Source of the DNA: Anaerolineales bacterium
Lineage (GTDB): Bacteria > Chloroflexota > Anaerolineae > Anaerolineales > DRMV01
Length of the DNA: 5,246 nt
Direction: 5' to 3'
Assembly (NCBI GenBank): GCA_027026295.1
Contig: JALVOR010000163.1
Location: forward strand, 1-5,246
Shown: positions 1 to 4,186 of the stretch, one piece after another
Position numbering within the stretch: the stretch's first letter is position 1
How the letters are laid out: every line of letters begins with the position of its first letter
Notes under the pieces: generated by a model
The model's database searches: none
Told to the model about the DNA's origin: nothing
The model's input: the letters and a program-made list of their open reading frames with translations, nothing else
Made by a program: the position numbers and the translations under genes

Positions 1-1
1 C

Positions 2-823
2 GTGTGGGTGGGCTCCGAATCCCACCCCTACGCGGTCAAGCCCACCGGCACCATCGTGGCCGAGGCCCTGGGCGCGACGCCCTACACCCAGGCGGGCGAC
101 TGGGAATTCGCCTGCAAAGCGGGCACTGAGGCCATGGTGGCCGCGTTCGGCCTGGTGGGTTCCCGCATGGCCGACTACGCTCTGGCCATCGGCGCAGACA
201 CCGCGCAGGGCCGCCCCGGCGACGCGTTGGAATACACCGCCGCGGCGGGCGGCGCGGCTTTCGTCGTCGGCCCCGCGGAAAACAGCCTCGCGGTGCTGGA
301 GGCCACCCTTTCCTTCGTCACCGACACCCCCGACTTCTGGCGCCGCGCCCACCAGCACTACCCCGAACACGGCGTGCGCTTCACCGGCGAACCCGCGTAC
401 TTCCACCACATCGGCAACGCGGCCCGCGCCTTCATGGAAGCCACCGGCACCACCGCCGCGGATTACGCCTACGCGGTCTTCCACCAGCCCAACGCCAAAT
501 TCCCCCAGCGCATCGCCAAATCGCTGGGGTTCACGCCCGAACAAACCGAAGTCGGCCTGCTCTCGCCGGTCATCGGCAACACCTACTCCGGCGCGGCCAT
601 CGTGGGGCTGACCGCCATTCTGGATGTGGCCCAGCCCGGCGACCGCATCCTGGTGGTGTCCTTCGGCTCGGGCGCGGGCTCCGACGCGATGGCCTTCACC
701 GTCACCGAGGCCATTCTGGAACGCCGCCCGCTGGCCCCGGCCACCCAGGACTACATCCGCCGGCGCACCGAAATCGACTACGCCACCTACACCCGCTGGC
801 GCGGCAAACTGATTCTCAAATAA
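2..823 (+). CDS. Hydroxymethylglutaryl-CoA synthase, archaeal type (5' partial)
   Basis: Condenses acetyl-CoA with acetoacetyl-CoA to HMG-CoA, the step before HMG-CoA reductase in the mevalonate route to isoprenoids; a cytosolic thiolase-fold enzyme. The 273 visible residues contain the catalytic cysteine in [11 protein letters not shown] (C38 of the visible part), the active-site histidine in FHQPNAKFP (H161), the IGNTYSG motif (191-197) and the C-terminal FGSGAGSDA loop (221-229). The frame is open to the window edge. Archaeal-type synthases are about 350 residues with the cysteine near residue 110, so about 70-75 N-terminal residues, including the catalytic Glu, are missing; the GTG at position 2 is only an internal Val codon. 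It ends in TAA, 78 bp before a co-oriented thiolase-like gene, the pairing seen in archaeal mevalonate operons. A KAS III or PksG-like enzyme is less likely given the FHQPNAKFP and IGNTYSG motifs. Confidence 0.9.
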   Translation: MWVGSESHPYAVKPTGTIVAEALGATPYTQAGDWEFACKAGTEAMVAAFGLVGSRMADYALAIGADTAQGRPGDALEYTAAAGGAAFVVGPAENSLAVLEATLSFVTDTPDFWRRAHQHYPEHGVRFTGEPAYFHHIGNAARAFMEATGTTAADYAYAVFHQPNAKFPQRIAKSLGFTPEQTEVGLLSPVIGNTYSGAAIVGLTAILDVAQPGDRILVVSFGSGAGSDAMAFTVTEAILERRPLAPATQDYIRRRTEIDYATYTRWRGKLILK

Positions 824-883
824 AAACCGCAGATTTCACAGATTACGCAGAAGAATCTGTGAAATCTGCGGCATCTGCGGTTT
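824..883. repeat. Perfect 18-bp inverted repeat of 9-bp CGCAGA/CACAGA units
   Basis: It starts directly after the TAA of the HMG-CoA synthase gene. The left arm CCGCAGATTTCACAGATT (827-844) and right arm AATCTGTGAAATCTGCGG (854-871) are exact reverse complements around a 9-nt loop. A second pairing is possible between AAACCGCAGAT (824-834) and ATCTGCGGTTT (873-883). The whole is 9-bp units: hexamers CGCAGA, CACAGA and CGCAGA begin at 828, 837 and 846, followed by TCTGTG/TCTGCG units in the opposite sense. There is no T-run, so it is not a standard terminator. In RNA it would form a strong hairpin ending 21 nt before the GGAGG ribosome binding site (893-897) of the next gene, so it could affect mRNA processing or coupling; that role is inferred. 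Confidence 0.9.
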
Positions 884-901
884 GGTGAACCTGGAGGCAA
901 T

Positions 902-2059
902 ATGAGCGAAATCGTGATTGCCGGTATCGGCATGACCCCGGTAGGAGAACACTGGGCAACTTCCCTGCGCGAACTGGCGCTGGAAGCCATCGAGAAAGCC
1001 CTGCACGAAGCCGAGGGCCTGCGCCCGCAGGCCGTGTTCGTGGCCAACATGCACGCGCCGGTGCTTTCCCGGCAGGCCAATGTGGGCCCCTTGGTGGCTG
1101 ATTTTGCCGGTTTCCGCGGGGTGGAAGCCGCCACCATCGAGGCCGGCGGCGCTTCCGGCGGCATGGCGCTGCGCGCCGCGTACCTTGCCGTGGCTTCCGG
1201 CGAGGTGGATGCCGCCCTCGCGGTGGGCGTGGAAAAGGCTACCGACCGGGTGGGCGCGGGCGTGGAAAGCGCGGCGGCCACCGTGCTGGATGCAGACTAC
1301 GAAGCCGAGCAGGGCATGACGCCCGCGGTGCAGGCCGCGCTCATCATGCAGCACTACATGCAGGAAACCGGCGCGCCCCGCGAAGCCTTTGCCGCCTTCC
1401 CGCTGCTGGCGCACCAGAACGCGGTGGGCAACCCCTACGCCATGTTCCGCAAGGCCGTGCGCGAGGCCGTGTATCACCGCGTCGCCATGGTCAGCGACCC
1501 CCTCAACCTGTTCGACGCCGCGCCCCTGGCCGACGGCGCGGCCGCGGTGCTGGTCGCCCGGCGGGATGCCCTGCCCCCGCAGGCCGCCCAGCCCTTGGTG
1601 AAAATCGCCGGTTTCGGCGTGGCCAACGACACCTTGGCCTGGCACGACCGCGACGACCTGCTCGACTTCGCCGCGGTGCGCCGCTCGGTGGAAGCCGCCT
1701 GCCGCCGCGCCGGCTGCACCCCCGCCGAGGTGGATTTCTTCGAACTCTACGACGCCTTTTCGGTCTACGTGCCCCTGATTCTGGAAGCCGCCGGTTTTGC
1801 CCCCCGCGGCGAAGGCTGGAAGATGGGGCAGACCGACGCCCTTACCCTCGATGGCAGCCTGCCGATTCTGACCATGGGCGGCCTGAAGGCTCGCGGCAAC
1901 CCCGGCGGCGCAACGGGCCTCTATCAGGTGGCCGAGGCCGTGCTGCAACTGCGCGGCCAGGCCGGGGACAATCAAATTCCCCGCGCCCGCCGCGGGCTGG
2001 TGCAATCCCTCAGCGGCCCGGCGAGCCTGGCCGTGACCACCGTGTTGGAAGCGGCCTGA
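902..2059 (+). CDS. Thiolase-like protein (archaeal/SCP-x type) lacking the catalytic residues
   Basis: A 385-residue thiolase-fold protein of full family length, starting at an ATG with TGGAGG four nt upstream. Family signatures are clear: IEAGGASGG (79-87), GVEKATD (109-115), the NPYAMFRKAVREAVYHR and DPLNLFDAAPLADGAA stretches (177-214), ELYDAF (281-286), GGLKARGNPGGATG (326-339) and LQLRGQAGDNQ (348-358). Archaeal thiolases normally have Cys in ACASGG, His in EVHD and His in GHPxGATG. Here these are Gly83 (codon 1148-1150), Tyr283 (1748-1750) and Asn333 (1898-1900), and the C-terminal NxGGSGA-like motif reads SLSGPAS. Normal thiolysis or Claisen condensation through a Cys acyl-enzyme is therefore not expected. 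The frame is open throughout, so decay is unlikely. It could be a structural partner of HMG-CoA synthase, or a lyase like the Cys-less steroid aldolase Ltp2, whose family also has a Tyr in this ELYD region. Function unproven; family assignment firm. Confidence 0.85.
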   Translation: MSEIVIAGIGMTPVGEHWATSLRELALEAIEKALHEAEGLRPQAVFVANMHAPVLSRQANVGPLVADFAGFRGVEAATIEAGGASGGMALRAAYLAVASGEVDAALAVGVEKATDRVGAGVESAAATVLDADYEAEQGMTPAVQAALIMQHYMQETGAPREAFAAFPLLAHQNAVGNPYAMFRKAVREAVYHRVAMVSDPLNLFDAAPLADGAAAVLVARRDALPPQAAQPLVKIAGFGVANDTLAWHDRDDLLDFAAVRRSVEAACRRAGCTPAEVDFFELYDAFSVYVPLILEAAGFAPRGEGWKMGQTDALTLDGSLPILTMGGLKARGNPGGATGLYQVAEAVLQLRGQAGDNQIPRARRGLVQSLSGPASLAVTTVLEAA

Positions 2060-2085
2060 CCTTTGCCGCCACATGGAATAATGCA

Positions 2086-2120
2086 CAGGCAGCCCCTTTG
2101 CGGCTGTCTGTTTGCTTTTG
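2086..2120 (+). terminator. Probable intrinsic terminator after the thiolase-like gene
   Basis: CAGGCAGCC (2086-2094) pairs with GGCTGTCTG (2102-2110) as nine base pairs including one G-T, around a 7-nt loop, followed by TTTGCTTTT (2111-2119). It lies 26 nt after the TGA stop at 2057-2059. A competing helix, CCCCTTTGC (2093-2101) with GCAAAGGGG (2122-2130), cannot form at the same time. The broken T-run makes the terminator call moderate. Confidence 0.55.
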
Positions 2121-2176
2121 GGCAAAGGGGTGGCGGATGGGCGCGGAGGCTCGCAGAATGGGAAGCAAGGGCGCTG

Positions 2177-2205
2177 AGTGGGTCGGGATGCCATCCCGAC
2201 CTACT
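2177..2205. repeat. Short hairpin repeat, copy 1 (GGTCGGGAT stem, 3-nt loop)
   Basis: GGTCGGGAT (2181-2189) and ATCCCGACC (2193-2201) are perfect reverse complements around GCC. The stem extends outward through 2177-2180 and 2202-2205 with one G-T pair. A related hairpin occurs at 4118-4140 in the other convergent intergenic region, so this is an interspersed repeat rather than a one-off terminator. No T-run follows it in either direction. Confidence 0.8.
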
Positions 2206-2208
2206 TGT

Positions 2209-2240
2209 AATCTGTGCCAATCGGTGAAATCTGTGGATTA
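2209..2240 (-). repeat. CACAGA/TCTGTG periodic repeat, copy B, overlapping the YggS-family stop codon
   Basis: On the + strand TCTGTG, TCGGTG and TCTGTG begin at 2211, 2221 and 2230, so spacing is 10 and then 9 bp. Read in the direction of the minus-strand gene, CACAGA begins two nt after the TAA stop (2240-2238). It aligns closely with the copy at 3101-3145, sharing TGTGCCA, GTGAAATCT and the ATTTTG that follows. Confidence 0.8.
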
Positions 2241-2969
2241 TTTTGGCGGCCTTGGCCCCAAAATGGCCGTGCCCACCCGCACGAGGGTTGCACCCTCTTC
2301 CACTGCCACCTCGAAATCGGCGCTCATGCCCATGGAAAGTTCGTCCCACGTGGCTTTGGGGAAGCGTTGGGCGAGAAAATCGCGCAGGCGGCGCAATTGC
2401 TGAAAGTAGGGGCGCTCTGCTTCGGGCGATGCTACCGGCGGCGGCACGGTCATCACGCCCTGCACCAACAGGTGCTCGCACGCCAACACCCCCTCTATGT
2501 CGGGCAGCAGGGCTTCCCATTGGGCTTCATCCCATGCAGGCCAGCCGAATTTGCTACTTTCCCCGCCGACGTTGAATTCCAGCAGCACGGGCAGCATCCG
2601 CCGGGCTTCGGCGGCAAGGCGGTTGAGGCGCTGGGCTAACGCGAGGCTGTCCAATGAGTGCATCATATCATAGTGGGCAACCACTAAGCGGGCTTTGCGG
2701 CGCTGCACATGCCCGATCATGTGCCAGTGCACATCGGGGCGGGTGATGGCCAGCATTTTCTCCATGCCCTCTTCGGGGTAGTTTTCGCCTAAATCCCGTG
2801 CGCCGGCGCGCACCGCAGCCTCGGCTTTGAAAAGCGGCTGTCCTTTGGTGACCACAATCAGGCGCACACTTTCCGGCGAGCGCCCGGCGCGCCGGGCGGC
2901 CTGGGTGATGCGTTCCAGCACGGCATGGTAGTTTTCCCGAATGGCGTTTTCCCATTGGTCGCGTTTCAT
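2238..2969 (-). CDS. yggS: PLP-binding homeostasis protein, YggS/PLPBP family
   Basis: A cytosolic single-domain protein that binds pyridoxal 5'-phosphate and helps keep PLP and amino/keto-acid pools balanced; no catalytic activity is known for the family. The 243 residues cover the full family length. Motifs: the PLP-lysine region VVTKGQP (K42), GENYPEEGMEK (61-71, family GENYxQE), WHMIGHVQRRKAR (82-94), SLDSLALAQRLN (105-116), FNVGGESSKFGW (132-143), GVMTVPPP (171-178), and the phosphate-binding end LSMGMSADFE (211-220) with VRVGTAILG (230-238). The ATG at 2969 is chosen because the family N-terminus starts here and GAGGTG lies 5 nt upstream. An in-frame start at 3161 would add 64 residues unlike the family. 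The stop lies in a CACAGA repeat. The gene converges on the thiolase-like gene and diverges from the regulator. No usual neighbours such as proC, sepF or yggT are visible. Confidence 0.93.
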   Translation of the reverse strand: MKRDQWENAIRENYHAVLERITQAARRAGRSPESVRLIVVTKGQPLFKAEAAVRAGARDLGENYPEEGMEKMLAITRPDVHWHMIGHVQRRKARLVVAHYDMMHSLDSLALAQRLNRLAAEARRMLPVLLEFNVGGESSKFGWPAWDEAQWEALLPDIEGVLACEHLLVQGVMTVPPPVASPEAERPYFQQLRRLRDFLAQRFPKATWDELSMGMSADFEVAVEEGATLVRVGTAILGPRPPK

Positions 2970-2974
2970 CGTTG

Positions 2975-2980
2975 CACCTC
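2975..2980 (-). promoter_or_regulatory. Ribosome binding site deciding the YggS-family start
   Basis: Minus-strand GAGGTG ends 5 nt before the ATG at 2969-2967. Its position agrees with where YggS family proteins begin, which supports this start over the in-frame ATG at 3161. Confidence 0.7.
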
Positions 2981-3100
2981 GTGCGGTAGCGTTCCGGCGG
3001 CATTGCACAGTGTGGAAAACGGACCGCGGATGCTCACGGACGCGCGCGGATTTTGGAAGCCCCAAGGGCGTTACCGCAGCCCGCATTCCGCACCCCGCTT

Positions 3101-3145
3101 TCTGTGGTTGTCCTCTGTGCCAGTCTGTGAAATCTCTGTAGATAT
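3101..3145 (-). repeat. CACAGA/TCTGTG periodic repeat, copy C, in the divergent intergenic region
   Basis: On the + strand TCTGTG begins at 3101, 3114 and 3124, followed by TCTGTA at 3135; spacing is less regular (13, 10, 11) than in other copies. It aligns with copy B beyond the gene's 3' end, so near-identical direct repeats flank the YggS-family gene. It lies 5' of that gene rather than after a stop codon, unlike the other four copies. The rest of 2970-3100 shows no gene, only the ribosome binding site at 2975-2980. Confidence 0.75.
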
Positions 3146-3159
3146 TTTGTGCCCTTTTC

Positions 3160-3172
3160 ATTATAATCCTCC
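3160..3172 (-). promoter_or_regulatory. Self-complementary TATAAT box, with GGAGG on the minus strand
   Basis: ATTATAAT (3160-3167) is its own reverse complement and so gives a perfect -10 hexamer on both strands. No convincing -35 is seen at 16-19 bp on either strand. On the minus strand GGAGG (3172-3168), 6 nt and an ATG (3161-3159) also look like a start site in frame with the YggS-family gene. Either a promoter with an approximately 185-nt leader for that gene or an alternative start is possible; neither is established. Confidence 0.35.
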
Positions 3173-3195
3173 GCCGTCATGCCCTTCCCTGTTGC

Positions 3196-3226
3196 TTGTC
3201 ATGTTTTTGGCAGGACCAGGTATAAT
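3196..3226 (+). promoter_or_regulatory. Probable sigma-70-type promoter of the regulator gene
   Basis: TTGTCA (3196-3201, five of six match to TTGACA) and a perfect TATAAT (3221-3226) are separated by 19 bp. Only 10 nt lie between the -10 box and the ATG at 3237, so a transcript would have almost no leader or begin at the ATG itself. The spacer is longer than the usual 17 bp. Confidence 0.5.
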
Positions 3227-3236
3227 GGAAGTGTCT

Positions 3237-3938
3237 ATGGTTTCTTCCAAAGGACAACCCACTTACCAGATTTTGTGGATTGAGCGCCGTCGCGTGAAGG
3301 TGCCGACGTTCGTGCCCGCGTTGCGCAAGCGGGGGCACGAGGTGCATGTGGTGCATTCCGGGAAAGCGGCGGAGGAATGGCTGCAGACGTTCACGCCTGA
3401 CCTGGTGGTGCTTTATGCTGCTTCGTTTGGCACCAGCGGTTGCCGCACTGCCAAACTGCTGCAGCAGACAACGACAGATACGCCAATTTTGCTCATTGCC
3501 TCCCCCGAAGCGCCGCCCAAGCCCAAAGCGCCTGTGGATTACATCCTCACCCTGCCGTTCACCAACCGCAAACTGCTCAACCGCATCCGCCGGTTGCTGC
3601 CGAGCGACGAGCGGAAGTGGCAGCGAGTGGGCAAGGTGGCTTTTGATGAGCGGCGGCGGGTGGTGCGCTGTCAGGGGCGGGAAACCCGCCTTACCCCTCG
3701 TGTGGCAAAGTTGTTGCGCTATTTCATGAAGCACCCTGAGCAGATTGTGCCTTACCACACCCTGTTTTCCGAGGTGTGGCATACGACCTATTTGGGGGAT
3801 ATCCGTACCCTGCAGGTACACATTTCGTGGCTGCGCAAGGCGTTGGAAACCGACCCCAAGCGCCCACAGTTTCTGGAAACCCTGCGCGGCGTGGGGTATC
3901 GCTTTCATCCCAACGGCAAAGACGGTGGTGCGCCGTAG
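3237..3938 (+). CDS. OmpR/PhoB-type winged-helix regulator with a degenerate receiver domain
   Basis: A cytosolic DNA-binding regulator of 233 residues. Residues 11-121 have the spacing of a CheY-like receiver but lack its chemistry: the acidic pair after the first strand reads IER (15-17) instead of DD, the phospho-acceptor is Tyr60 in PDLVVLY, the Thr/Ser switch position is Ala88, and the conserved Lys before PF is Leu106 in LTLPF. Phosphorylation by a histidine kinase is therefore not expected; this fits the atypical response regulator class. Residues 134-223 form the Trans_reg_C winged helix, with LTPRVAKLLRYFMKHP, the recognition-helix region DIRTLQVHISWLRKAL and the wing LETLRGVGYRF. 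In-frame starts also exist at 3225 and 3231; 3237 is chosen because the -10 box overlaps 3225. A weak AGGA at 3212-3215 could instead serve 3225. No kinase is adjacent and the target genes are unknown. Confidence 0.85.
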   Translation: MVSSKGQPTYQILWIERRRVKVPTFVPALRKRGHEVHVVHSGKAAEEWLQTFTPDLVVLYAASFGTSGCRTAKLLQQTTTDTPILLIASPEAPPKPKAPVDYILTLPFTNRKLLNRIRRLLPSDERKWQRVGKVAFDERRRVVRCQGRETRLTPRVAKLLRYFMKHPEQIVPYHTLFSEVWHTTYLGDIRTLQVHISWLRKALETDPKRPQFLETLRGVGYRFHPNGKDGGAP

Positions 3939-3944
3939 AGGAAA

Positions 3945-3987
3945 ACCACAGAAGGCATAGAAACACCGCCGAAAACACAGAAAGAAG
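3945..3987 (+). repeat. CACAGA periodic repeat, copy D, after the regulator gene
   Basis: CACAGA, CATAGA, CGCCGA and CACAGA begin at 3947, 3956, 3967 and 3976, so spacing is 9, 11 and 9 bp. The first unit starts 8 nt after the TAG stop and reads in the gene's own direction. Confidence 0.7.
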
Positions 3988-4011
3988 CAGTTTCCCTGTC
4001 TGCCGAAAAGG

Positions 4012-4066
4012 GGATTGCTTCGCCCCTGAGCCTGCGCCGAGCGCAGCGAGGGGGGCTCGCAATGAC
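4012..4066. repeat. Imperfect REP-like palindrome (ATTGCTTCG ... CTCGCAATGAC)
   Basis: Outer arms ATTGC (4014-4018) and GCAAT (4058-4062) enclose GAGCC (4028-4032) with GGCTC (4054-4058), and a compact central hairpin CTGCGC-CGA-GCGCAG (4032-4046). ATTGCTTCG...CTCGCAATGAC end sequences resemble a palindromic intergenic repeat that I recall from many bacterial genomes. No transposase is nearby. In RNA it could help end the regulator transcript, but no T-run follows. Confidence 0.6.
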
Positions 4067-4117
4067 AAGTCTCAGAACTTTTCTTCTTCGGTAACGCGTT
4101 GAGGACATTTGGGCTGT

Positions 4118-4140
4118 AGGGCGGGATGCTGTTCTGCCCT
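4118..4140 (+). repeat. Short hairpin repeat, copy 2 (AGGGCGGGAT stem, 3-nt loop)
   Basis: AGGGCGGGAT (4118-4127) pairs with GTTCTGCCCT (4131-4140) around GCT, seven canonical pairs plus three G-U pairs in + strand RNA. It matches the hairpin at 2180-2202 at 16 of 23 positions, with the central CGGGATGC identical. It sits in the same setting: between the stop of a + gene and a TCTGTG repeat at the end of a converging minus gene. Confidence 0.65.
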
Positions 4141-4160
4141 CCCGTGGCTACTGCGATTTT

Positions 4161-4186
4161 TCTGCGTCCTCTGTGTCTTCCGTGGT
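4161..4186 (-). repeat. CACAGA/TCTGTG periodic repeat, copy E, abutting the methyltransferase stop codon
   Basis: On the + strand TCTGCG, TCTGTG and TCCGTG begin at 4161, 4170 and 4179, an exact 9-bp period. Read in the methyltransferase direction, CACGGA starts two nt after the TAA stop (4189-4187), then CACAGA and CGCAGA follow. Confidence 0.8.

Noticed and set aside
902..2059. Calling the thiolase-like gene a pseudogene
   Set aside because: The frame is full length with a good ribosome binding site and intact fold motifs; specific active-site replacement fits changed function better than decay.
836..2194. A 452-codon open frame on the minus strand opposite the thiolase-like gene
   Set aside because: It mirrors the GC-rich codons of the real gene, gives a His/Gly/Ala-rich product with no recognised motif, and ends inside the inverted repeat.
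3006..3014. CACA-G-TGTG palindrome upstream of the YggS-family gene as an operator
   Set aside because: It is very short, has no second copy nearby, and no promoter could be placed next to it.
3177..3908. A 243-codon minus-strand open frame opposite the regulator
   Set aside because: The product is low-complexity and motif-free, while the opposite strand encodes a clear winged-helix protein.
4012..4066. The REP-like palindrome as an insertion-sequence end or MITE
   Set aside because: No target-site duplication, matching partner end or transposase is visible, so only a repeat call is supported.
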